Made by a program: the position numbers and the translations under genes
The notes under the pieces: generated by a model
Seen by the model: the letters and a program-made list of their open reading frames with translations, nothing else
The model's database searches: none
Told to the model about the DNA's origin: nothing
Shown: positions 54,620 to 64,000 of the stretch, one piece after another
Layout: each line of letters begins with the position of its first letter
How positions within the stretch are numbered: position 1 is the first letter of the stretch
Assembly (NCBI GenBank): GCA_951799425.1
Contig: OX637397.1
Location: 40,962,409 to 41,026,408, forward strand
Length of the DNA stretch: 64,000 nucleotides
Direction of reading: 5' to 3'
DNA from: Ilex aquifolium
Lineage: Eukaryota > Streptophyta > Magnoliopsida > Aquifoliales > Aquifoliaceae

Positions 54620-54999
54620 GACATAACCTTTTGTCTCGAAGTCGGATTGAGCTAATTTTGCGGCACTGTAAAGAGAACTTGAAACCATAACCAATATATT
54701 CAGATCAAAATTGGTGATTCATCTTCTAACAAGTTCGAAATTGTGATGGAAGTTTGGTATAGTTGGCCATTCCCCTCCCCAATGAAAGAAAAAAGTAATT
54801 TCCCATTCTTTAGTATTTCTGACATAACTTTTTACTCCGGTCTCTGATTAAGATGATTCTTCCGGCATTGTAAAGAATTCTTGAATCCCTAACCATTTTA
54901 TTCACATAAAAACTCATGAAAAATCCTCTAGCATGGGCTATATTGTAACACAAGTTTGGTGTAATAAGTAGTCCTCCTTTAAAATGAAATAGTATATCC
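54620..54999. repeat. 380-bp monomer, derived form
   Basis: Marker at 54,651 with GTCTCGAAGTCGG. It lies in the first copy of the 3,809-bp duplication and is the reason that period is 10 x 381 - 1. Confidence 0.9.
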
Positions 55000-57285
55000 G
55001 ACATAACCTTTTCTCCCGAACTCGGATTGAGCTAATTCTTGCGGCATTGTAAAGAGAACTTGAAACCCTAACCAAAATATTCAGATCAAAATTGGAGATT
55101 CATCTTCTAACAAGTTAGAAATTGTGATGGCAGTTTGGTATAGTTGGCCATTCCCCTCCCCAATGAAAGAAAAAAGTAATTTCCCATTCTTTAGTATTTC
55201 TGACATAACTTTTTACTCCGGTCTCTGATTAAGATGATTCTTGCGGCATTGTAAAGAATTCTTGAATCCCTAACCATTTTATTCACATCAAAAGTCATGA
55301 AAAATCCTCTAGCATGGGCTATATTGTAACGCAAGTTTGGTGTAATAAGTAGTCCTCCTTTAAAATGAAATAGTATATCCGACATAACCTTTTCTCCCGA
55401 ACTCGGATTGAGCTAATTCTTGCGGCATTGTAAAGAGAACTTGAAACCCTAACCAATATATTCAGATCAAAATTGGTGATTCATCTTCTAAAAAGTTCGA
55501 AATTGTGATGGAAGTTTGGTATAGTTGGCAATTCCCCTCCCCAATGAAAGAAAAAAGTAATTTCCCATTCTTTAGTATTTCTGACATAACTTTTTACTCC
55601 GGTCTCTGATTAAGATGATTCTTGCGGAATTGTATAGAATTCTTGAATCCCTAACCATTTTATTCACATCAAAAGTCATGAAAAATCCTCTAGCATGGGC
55701 TATATTGTAACGCAAGTTTGGTGTAATAAGTAGTCCTCCTTTAAAATGAAATAGCATATCCGACATAACTTTTTCTCCCGAACTCGGATTGAGCTAATTC
55801 TTGCGGCATTGTAAAGAGAACTTGAAACCCTAACCAATATATTCAGATCAAAATTGGTGATTCATCTTCTAACAAGTTCGAAATTGTGATGGAAGTTTGG
55901 TATAGTTGGCCATTCCCCTCCCCAATGAAAGAAAAAAGTAATTTCCCATTCTTTAGTATTTCTGACATAACTTTTTACTCCGGTCTCTGATTAAGATGAT
56001 TTTTGCGGCATTGAAAAGAATTCTTAAATCCCTAACCATTTTATTCACATCAAAAGTCATGAAAAATCCTCTAGCATGGGCTATATTGTAACGCAAGTTT
56101 GGTGTAATAAGTAGTCCTCCTTTAAAATGAAATAGTATATACCACATAACTTTTTCCCCCGAACTCGGATTGATCTAATTCTTGCGGCATTGTAAAGAGA
56201 ACTTGAAACCCTAACCAATATATTCAGATCAAAATTGGTGATTCATCTTCTAACAAGTTTGAAATTGTGATGGAAGTTTGGTATAGTTGGCCATTCCCCT
56301 CCCCAATGAAAGAAAAAAGTAATTTCCCATTCTTTAGTATTTCTGACATAACTTTTTACTCCGGTCTCTGATTAAGATGATTCTTCCGGCATTGTAAAGA
56401 ATTCTTGAATCCCTAACCATTTTATTCACATCAAAAGTCATGAAAAATCCTCTAGCATGGGCTATATTGTAACGCAAGTTTGGTGTAATAAGTAGTCCTC
56501 CTTTAAAATGAAATAGTATATCCCACATAACTTTTTCTCCCGAACTCGGATTGATCTAATTCTTGCGGCATTGTAAAGAGAACTTGAAACCCTAACCAAT
56601 ATATTCAGATCAAAATTGGTGATTCATCTTCTAACAAGTTTGAAATTGTGATTGAAGTTTGGTATAGTTGGCCATTCCCCTCCCCAATGAAAGAAAAAAG
56701 TAATTTCCCATTCTTTAGTATTTCTGACATAACTTTTTACTCCGGTCTCTGATTAAGATGATTCTTGCGGCATTGTAAAGAATTCTTGAATCCCTAACCA
56801 TTTTATTCACATCAAAAGTCATGAAAAATCCTCTAACATGGGCTATATTGTAACGCAAGTTTGGTGTAATAAGTAGTCCTCCTTTAAAATGAAATAGTAT
56901 ATCCCACATAACATTTTCTCCCGAACTCGGATTGAGCTAATTCTTGCGGCATTGTAAAGAGAACTTGAAACCCTAACCAATATATTCAGATCAAAATTGG
57001 TGATTCATCTTCTAACAAGTTCAAAATTGTGATGGAAGTTTGGTATAGTTGGCCATTACCCTCCCCAAGGAAAGAAAAAAGTAATTTCCCATTCTTTAGT
57101 ATTTCGGACATAACTTTTTACTCCGGTCTCTGATTAAGATGATTCTTGCGGCATTGTAAAGAATTATTGAATCCCTAACCATTTTCTTCACATCAAAAGT
57201 CATGAAAAATCCTCTAGCATGGGCTATATTGTAACGCAAATTTGGTGTAATAAGTAGTCCTCCTTTAAAATGAAATAGTATATCC

Positions 57286-58047
57286 GACATAACTTTTTCT
57301 CCCGAACTCGGATTGATCTAATTCTTGCGGCATTGTAAAGAGAACTTGAAACCCTAACCAATATATTCATATCAAAATTGGTGATTCATCTTCTAACAAG
57401 TTCAAAATTTTGATAAAAGTTTGGTATAGTTGGCCATTCCCCTCCCCGATGAAAGAAAAAAGTTATTTACCATTCTTTAGTATTTCTGACATAACTTTTT
57501 ACTCCGGTCTCTGATTAAGATGATTCTTCCGGCATTGTAAAGAATTCTTCAATCCCTAACCATTTTATTCACATCAAAAGTCATGAAAAATCCTCTAGCA
57601 TGGGCTATATTGTAACGCAAGTTTGGTGTAATAAGTAGTCCTCCTTTAAAATGAAATAGTATATCGGACATAACGTTTTCTCCCGAACTCGGATTGAGCT
57701 AATTCATGCGGCATTGTAAAGAGAACTTGAAACCCAAACCAATATATTCATATCAAAGTTGTTGATTCATCTTCTAACAAGTTCGAAATTGTGATGGATG
57801 TTTGGTATAGTTGGCCATTCCCCTCCCCAATGAAAGAAAAAAGTAATTTCCCATTCTTTAGTATTTCTGACATAACTTTTTACTCCGGTCTCTGATTAAG
57901 ATGATTCTTCCGGCATTGTAAAGAATTCTTGAATCTCTAACCATTTTATTCACATCAAAAGTCATGAAAAATCCTCTAGCATGGGCTATATTGTAACGCA
58001 AGTTTAGTGTAATAAGTAGTCCTCCTTTAAAATGAAATAGTATATCC
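57286..58047. repeat. Two most diverged monomers, copy 2
   Basis: Same cluster of private variants as at 53,477-54,238, displaced by 3,809 bp. Their joint preservation shows the duplication is younger than their divergence. Confidence 0.75.
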
Positions 58048-58428
58048 CACATAACTTTTTCTCCCGAACTCGGATTGAGCTAATTCTTACGGCATTGTAA
58101 AGAGAACTTGAAACCCTAACCAATATATTCAGATCAAAATTGGTGATTCATCTTCTCACAAGTTCGAAATTGTGATGGAAGTTTGGTATAGTTGGCCATT
58201 CCCCTCCCCAATGAAAGAAAAAAGTAATTTCCCATTCTTTAGTATTTCTGACATAACTTTTTACTCCGGTCTCTGATTAAGATGATTCTTCCGGCATTGT
58301 AAAGAATTCTTGAATCCCTAACCATTTTATTCACATCAAACGTCATGAAAAATCCTCTAGCATGGCCTATATTGTAACGCAAGTTTGGTGTAATAAGTAG
58401 TCCTCCTTTAAAATGAAATAGTATATCC

Positions 58429-58808
58429 GACATAACCTTTTGTCTCGAAGTCGGATTGAGCTAATTTTGCGGCACTGTAAAGAGAACTTGAAACCATAAC
58501 CAATATATTCAGATCAAAATTGGTGATTCATCTTCTAACAAGTTCGAAATTGTGATGGAAGTTTGGTATAGTTGGCCATTCCCCTCCCCAATGAAAGAAA
58601 AAAGTAATTTCCCATTCTTTAGTATTTCTGACATAACTTTTTACTCCGGTCTCTGATTAAGATGATTCTTCCGGCATTGTAAAGAATTCTTGAATCCCTA
58701 ACCATTTTATTCACATAAAAACTCATGAAAAATCCTCTAGCATGGGCTATATTGTAACACAAGTTTGGTGTAATAAGTAGTCCTCCTTTAAAATGAAATA
58801 GTATATCC
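58429..58808. repeat. 380-bp monomer, derived form
   Basis: Marker at 58,460 with GTCTCGAAGTCGG. It is the 3,809-bp duplicate of the copy at 54,620 and the last 380-bp monomer in the window. Confidence 0.9.
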
Positions 58809-61800
58809 GACATAACCTTTTCTCCCGAACTCGGATTGAGCTAATTCTTGCGGCATTGTAAAGAGAACTTGAAACCCTAACCAAAATATTCAGATCAAAA
58901 TTGGAGATTCATCTTCTAACAAGTTAGAAATTGTGATGGCAGTTTGGTATAGTTGGCCATTCCCCTCCCCAATGAAAGAAAAAAGTAATTTCCCATTCTT
59001 TAGTATTTCTGACATAACTTTTTACTCCGGTCTCTGATTAAGATGATTCTTGCGGCATTGTAAAGAATTCTTGAATCCCTAACCATTTTATTCACATCAA
59101 AAGTCATGAAAAATCCTCTAGCATGGGCTATATTGTAACGCAAGTTTGGTGTAATAAGTAGTCCTCCTTTAAAATGAAATAGTATATCCGACATAACCTT
59201 TTCTCCCGAACTCGGATTGAGCTAATTCTTGCGGCATTGTAAAGAGAACTTGAAACCCTAACCAATATATTCAGATCAAAATTGGTGATTCATCTTCTAA
59301 AAAGTTCGAAATTGTGATGGAAGTTTGGTATAGTTGGCAATTCCCCTCCCCAATGAAAGAAAAAAGTAATTTCCCATTCTTTAGTATTTCTGACATAACT
59401 TTTTACTCCGGTCTCTGATTAAGATGATTCTTGCGGAATTGTATAGAATTCTTGAATCCCTAACCATTTTATTCACATCAAAAGTCATGAAAAATCCTCT
59501 AGCATGGGCTATATTGTAACGCAAGTTTGGTGTAATAAGTAGTCCTCCTTTAAAATGAAATAGCATATCCGACATAACTTTTTCTCCCGAACTCGGATTG
59601 AGCTAATTCTTGCGGCATTGTAAAGAGAACTTGAAACCCTAACCAATATATTCAGATCAAAATTGGTGATTCATCTTCTAACAAGTTCGAAATTGTGATG
59701 GAAGTTTGGTATAGTTGGCCATTCCCCTCCCCAATGAAAGAAAAAAGTAATTTCCCATTCTTTAGTATTTCTGACATAACTTTTTACTCCGGTCTCTGAT
59801 TAAGATGATTTTTGCGGCATTGAAAAGAATTCTTAAATCCCTAACCATTTTATTCACATCAAAAGTCATGAAAAATCCTCTAGCATGGGCTATATTGTAA
59901 CGCAAGTTTGGTGTAATAAGTAGTCCTCCTTTAAAATGAAATAGTATATACCACATAACTTTTTCCCCCGAACTCGGATTGATCTAATTCTTGCGGCATT
60001 GTAAAGAGAACTTGAAACCCTAACCAATATATTCAGATCAAAATTGGTGATTCATCTTCTAACAAGTTTGAAATTGTGATGGAAGTTTGGTATAGTTGGC
60101 CATTCCCCTCCCCAATGAAAGAAAAAAGTAATTTCCCATTCTTTAGTATTTCTGACATAACTTTTTACTCCGGTCTCTGATTAAGATGATTCTTCCGGCA
60201 TTGTAAAGAATTCTTGAATCCCTAACCATTTTATTCACATCAAAAGTCATGAAAAATCCTCTAGCATGGGCTATATTGTAACGCAAGTTTGGTGTAATAA
60301 GTAGTCCTCCTTTAAAATGAAATAGTATATCCCACATAACTTTTTCTCCCGAACTCGGATTGATCTAATTCTTGCGGCATTGTAAAGAGAACTTGAAACC
60401 CTAACCAATATATTCAGATCAAAATTGGTGATTCATCTTCTAACAAGTTTGAAATTGTGATTGAAGTTTGGTATAGTTGGCCATTCCCCTCCCCAATGAA
60501 AGAAAAAAGTAATTTCCCATTCTTTAGTATTTCTGACATAACTTTTTACTCCGGTCTCTGATTAAGATGATTCTTGCGGCATTGTAAAGAATTCTTGAAT
60601 CCCTAACCATTTTATTCACATCAAAAGTCATGAAAAATCCTCTAACATGGGCTATATTGTAACGCAAGTTTGGTGTAATAAGTAGTCCTCCTTTAAAATG
60701 AAATAGTATATCCCACATAACATTTTCTCCCGAACTCGGATTGAGCTAATTCTTGCGGCATTGTAAAGAGAACTTGAAACCCTAACCAATATATTCAGAT
60801 CAAAATTGGTGATTCATCTTCTAACAAGTTCAAAATTGTGATGGAAGTTTGGTATAGTTGGCCATTACCCTCCCCAAGGAAAGAAAAAAGTAATTTCCCA
60901 TTCTTTAGTATTTCTGACATAACTTTTTACTCCGGTCTCTGATTAAGATGATTCTTGCGGCATTGTAAAGAATTCTTGAATCTCTAACCATTTTATTCAC
61001 ATCAAAAGTCATGAAAAATCCTCTAGCATGGGCTATATTGTAACGCAAGTTTGGTGTAATAAGTAGTCCTCCTTTAAAATGAAATAGTATATCCCACATA
61101 ACTTTTTCTCCCGAACTCGGATTGAGCTAATTCTTACGGCATTGTAAAGAGAACTTGAAACCCTAACCAATATATTCAGATCAAAATTGGTGATTCATCT
61201 TCTCACAAGTTCGAAATTGTGATGGAAGTTTGGTATAGTTGGCCATTCCCCTCCCCAATGAAAGAAAAAAGTAATTTCCCATTCTTTAGTATTTCTGACA
61301 TAACTTTTTACTCCGGTCTCTGATTAAGATGATTCTTCCGGCATTGTAAAGAATTCTTGAATCCCTAACCATTTTATTCACATCAAAAGTCATGAAAAAT
61401 CGTCTAGCATGGGCTATATTGTAACGCAAGTTTGGTGTAATAAGTAGTCCTCCTTTAAAATGAAATAGTATATCCGACATAACCTTTTCTCCCGAACTCG
61501 GATTGAGCTAATTCTTGCGGCATTGTAAAGAGAACTTGAAACCCTAACCAATATATTCAGATCAAAATTGGTGATTCATCTTCTAACAAGTTCAAAATTG
61601 TGATGGAAGTTTGGTATAGTTGGCCATTCCCCTCCCCAATGAAAGAAAAAAGTAATTTCCCATTCTTTAGTATTTCTGACATAACTTTTTACTCCGGTCT
61701 CTGATTAAGATGATTCTTGCGGCATTGTAAAGAATTCTTGAATCTCTAACCATTTTATTCACATCAAAAGTCATGAAAAATCCTCTAGCATGGACTATAT

Positions 61801-61949
61801 TGTAACGCAAGTTTGTTGTAATAAGTAGTCCTCCTTTAAAATGAAATAGTATATCCGACATAAATTTTTCTCCCGAACTCGGATTGAGCTAATTCTTGCG
61901 GCATTGTAAAGAGAACTTGAAACCCTAACCAATATATTCAGATCAAAAT

Positions 61950-64000
61950 TGGTGATTCATCTTCTAAAAAGTTCGAAATTGTGATGGAAGTTTGGTATAG
62001 TTGGCAATTCCCCTCCCCAATGAAAGAAAAAAGTAATTTCCCATTCTTTAGTATTTCTGACATAACTTTTTACTCCGGTCTCTGATTAAGATGATTCTTG
62101 CGGAATTGTATAGAATTCTTGAATCCCTAACCATTTTATTCACATCAAAAGTCATGAAAAATCCTCTAGCATGGGCTATATTGTAACGCAAGTTTGGTGT
62201 AATAAGTAGTCCTCCTTTAAAATGAAATAGCATATCCGACATAACTTTTTCTCCCGAACTCGGATTGAGCTAATTCTTGCGGCATTGTAAAGAGAACTTG
62301 AAACCCTAACCAATATATTCAGATCAAAATTGGTGATTCATCTTCTAACAAGTTCGAAATTGTGATGGAAGTTTGGTATAGTTGGCCATTCCCCTCCCCA
62401 ATGAAAGAAAAAAGTAATTTCCCATTCTTTAGTATTTCTGACATAACTTTTTACTCCGGTCTCTGATTAAGATGATTTTTGCGGCATTGAAAAGAATTCT
62501 TGAATCCCTAACCATTTTATTCACATCAAAAGTCATGAAAAATCCTCTAGCATGGGCTATATTGTAACGCAAGTTTGGTGTAATAAGTAGTCCTCCTTTA
62601 AAATGAAATAGTATATACCACATAACTTTTTCTCCCGAACTCGGATTGATCTAATTCTTGCGGCATTGTAAAGAGAACTTGAAACCCTAACCAATATATT
62701 CAGATCAAAATTGGTGATTCATCTTCTAACAAGTTTGAAATTGTGATGGAAGTTTGGTATAGTTGGCCATTCCCCTCCCCAATGAAAGAAAAAAGAAATT
62801 TCCCATTCTTTAGTATTTCTGACATAACTTTTTACTCCGGTCTCTGATTAAGATGATTCTTCCGGCATTGTAAAGAATTCTTGAATCCCTAACCATTTTA
62901 TTCACATCAAAAGTCATGAAAAATCCTCTAGCATGGGCTATATTGTAACGCAAGTTTGGTGTAACAAGTAGTCCTCCTTTAAAATGAAATAGTATATCCC
63001 ACATAACTTTTTCTCCCGAACTCGGATTGATCTAATTCTTGCGGCATTGTAAAGAGAACTTGAAACCCTAACCAATATATTCAGATCAAAATTGGTGATT
63101 CATCTTCTAACAAGTTTGAAATTGTGATTGAAGTTTGGTATAGTTGGCCATTCCCCTCCCCAATGAAAGAAAAAAGTAATTTCCCATTCTTTAGTATTTC
63201 TGACATAACTTTTTACTCCGGTCTCTGATTAAGATGATTCTTGCGGCATTGTAAAGAATTCTTGAATCCCTAACCATTTTATACACATCAAAAGTCATGA
63301 AAAATCCTCTAACATGGGCTATATTGTAATGCAAGTTTGGTGTAATAAGTAGTCCTCCTTTAAAATGAAATAGTATATCCCACATAACATTTTCTCTCGA
63401 ACTCGGATTGAGCTAATTCTTGCGGCATTGTAAAGAGAACTTGAAACCCTAACCAATATATTCAGATCAAAATTGGTGATTCATCTTCTAACAAGTTCAA
63501 AATTGTGATGGAAGTTTGGTATAGTTGGCCATTCCCCTCCCCAAGGAAAGAAAAAAGTAATTTCCCATTCTTTAGTATTTCTGACATAACTTTTTACTCC
63601 GGTCTCTGATTAAGATGATTCTTGCGGCATTGTAAAGAATTCTTGAATCTCTAACCATTTTATTCACATCAAAAGTCATGAAAAATCCTCTAGCATGGGC
63701 TATATTGTAACGCAAGTTTGGTGTAATAAGTAGTCCTCCTTTAAAATGAAATAGTATATCCCACATAACTTTTTCTCCCGAACTCGGATTGAGCTAATTC
63801 TTACGGCATTGTAAAGAGAACTTGAAACCCTAACCAATATATTCAGATCAAAATTGGTGATTCATCTTCTCACAAGTTCGAAATTGTGATGGAAGTTTGG
63901 TATAGTTGGCCATTCCCCTCCCCAATGAAAGAAAAAAGTAATTTCCCATTCTTTAGTATTTCTGACATAACTTTTTACTCCGGTCTCTGATTAAGATGAT
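61950..64000. repeat. Start of a 7-mer copy, offset 2,667 bp, cut by window edge
   Basis: From about 61.95 kb the array repeats the order found from about 59.28 kb at offset 2,667 (7 x 381): TCTAAAAAGTTCG (about 61,964 and 59,297), GCGGAATTGTATAG (about 62,101 and 59,434), AATAGCATATCC (about 62,225 and 59,558), GATGATTTTTGCGG (about 62,471 and 59,804), TATATACCAC, then CTCTAACATGG (63,308 and 60,641). This copy has gained private changes, such as AAAAGAAATTTCC near 62,794, GTAACAAGTAG near 62,962 and TTTATACACATC near 63,278. Confidence 0.75.

Larger units (their letters stand above)
53280..57088. repeat. 3,809-bp 10-mer HOR, copy 1
   Basis: Ten monomers, one of them 380 bp, repeated immediately downstream at offset 3,809. 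The left boundary is sharp: TATTTCGGACAT (about 53,292) has its partner near 57,101, whereas the bases just before it differ between copies (CCAATG against CCAAGG; GGAGATTC against GGTGATTC). Unusual tags inside are TTTTGATAAAAG, AAAAAGTTATTTACC, GACATAACGTTTTC, AACCCAAACC, GTTGTTGATTC and CAAGTTTAGTG. Confidence 0.85.
57089..60897. repeat. 3,809-bp 10-mer HOR, copy 2
   Basis: Direct tandem copy of 53,280-57,088. I compared tags and several full lines by eye and saw no difference within the block. The last monomer carries GGCCATTACCCTCCCC at 60,860, matching 57,051 at the end of copy 1; these are the only two interruptions of the CCCCTCCCC box that I noticed. After the block the array continues with TATTTCTGACAT, so there is no third copy. 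Confidence 0.85.
1..64000. repeat. Satellite DNA array, 381-bp monomer, about 168 copies
   Basis: The same sequence recurs every 381 bp from the first base to the last, always in one orientation; 64,000/381 gives about 168 copies. Adjacent copies differ by scattered substitutions and very few length changes. The array begins inside half A of one monomer and ends inside half B of another, so both true ends lie outside. Nothing else interrupts it: no transposon, no simple-sequence block, no unique spacer. The monomer carries an EcoRI site (GAATTC, in half B) and a TTCGAA site (half A) in most copies, so a 381-bp ladder is predicted. Inference: constitutive heterochromatin, perhaps centromeric or subtelomeric, probably of a plant. 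I do not recognise the family with certainty. Confidence 0.98.

Noticed and set aside
1-64000. CENP-B box (TTCGTTGGAAGCGGGA-like) or other named centromere protein site
   Set aside because: No such sequence seen in the monomer. TTCGAAATTGTGATGGAA shares only a few bases.
1-64000. Assigning the array to a known family of similar length (hop and Japanese hop subtelomeric repeats are about 380-385 bp)
   Set aside because: Length alone is weak evidence. As I recall, those repeats were isolated as KpnI fragments, and the consensus here has no GGTACC. A sequence search would settle it.
1-64000. CRISPR array or other short-repeat/unique-spacer system
   Set aside because: The 20-base block shared by halves A and B recurs at alternating 202 and 179 bp spacing, but the intervals are themselves repeats, not unique spacers.
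1-64000. Telomere-like CCCTAA within CCCTAACC of both halves
   Set aside because: Single CCCTAA units at fixed places in the monomer, never in tandem (CCCTAAA)n. Probably coincidence; it does not show a telomeric position.

Overview
The whole 64 kb window is one uninterrupted tandem array of satellite DNA. The basic monomer is 381 bp, about 35% GC by my count on a consensus copy, and about 168 head-to-tail copies fill the window. All copies I inspected lie in the same orientation. The array runs off both edges. I found no protein-coding gene, RNA gene, transposon insertion, CRISPR array, microsatellite block or strand switch. The many short minus-strand reading frames are the same two frames recurring with the monomer. 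They are by-products of the satellite, not genes.

The monomer is itself a diverged dimer: a 202-bp half (A) followed by a 179-bp half (B). Both open with GACATAACTTTTT, and they match at 77 of 96 positions without gaps before becoming hard to align. Each half is close to one nucleosome repeat in length. The makeup (long array, AT-rich, nucleosome-scale units, multi-monomer higher-order repeats) suggests a centromeric, pericentromeric or subtelomeric heterochromatin block of a eukaryote. A plant is my best guess, because AAAAGTTATG (seen on the minus strand) resembles what I recall of legume centromere satellites such as the soybean CentGm repeats. Neither species nor chromosomal position can be read from the sequence.

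Diagnostic variants recur at fixed spacings, so the array is a mosaic of higher-order repeat (HOR) territories (boundaries approximate): 5-mer, 1,905 bp, at 1-3,530; a mixed stretch with a twin monomer near 4.9-5.6 kb; 8-mer spacing, 3,048 bp, at about 8.9-14.2 kb; 4-mer, 1,524 bp, at about 13.4-18.4 kb; 12-mer minus 43 bp, 4,529 bp, at about 17.4-26.5 kb with a partial third copy to about 27.8 kb; 5-mer, 1,905 bp, at about 27.8-37.5 kb; dimer, 762 bp, at about 38.0-39.6 kb; a mosaic of 5-mer (1,903 bp) and 9-mer (3,427 bp) duplications at about 40-53 kb; a 10-mer tandem duplication, 3,809 bp, at about 53.28-60.9 kb; and a 7-mer offset, 2,667 bp, running into the right edge.

Rare length variants act as genealogical tags: three 338-bp monomers with the same 43-bp deletion, ten 380-bp monomers with the same 1-bp deletion, and one 382-bp monomer. 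The 382-bp copy sits where the left-hand and right-hand monomer families change over (about 37-38 kb). The window shows how such an array evolves by repeated unequal exchange. I did not find an undescribed gene system in it.
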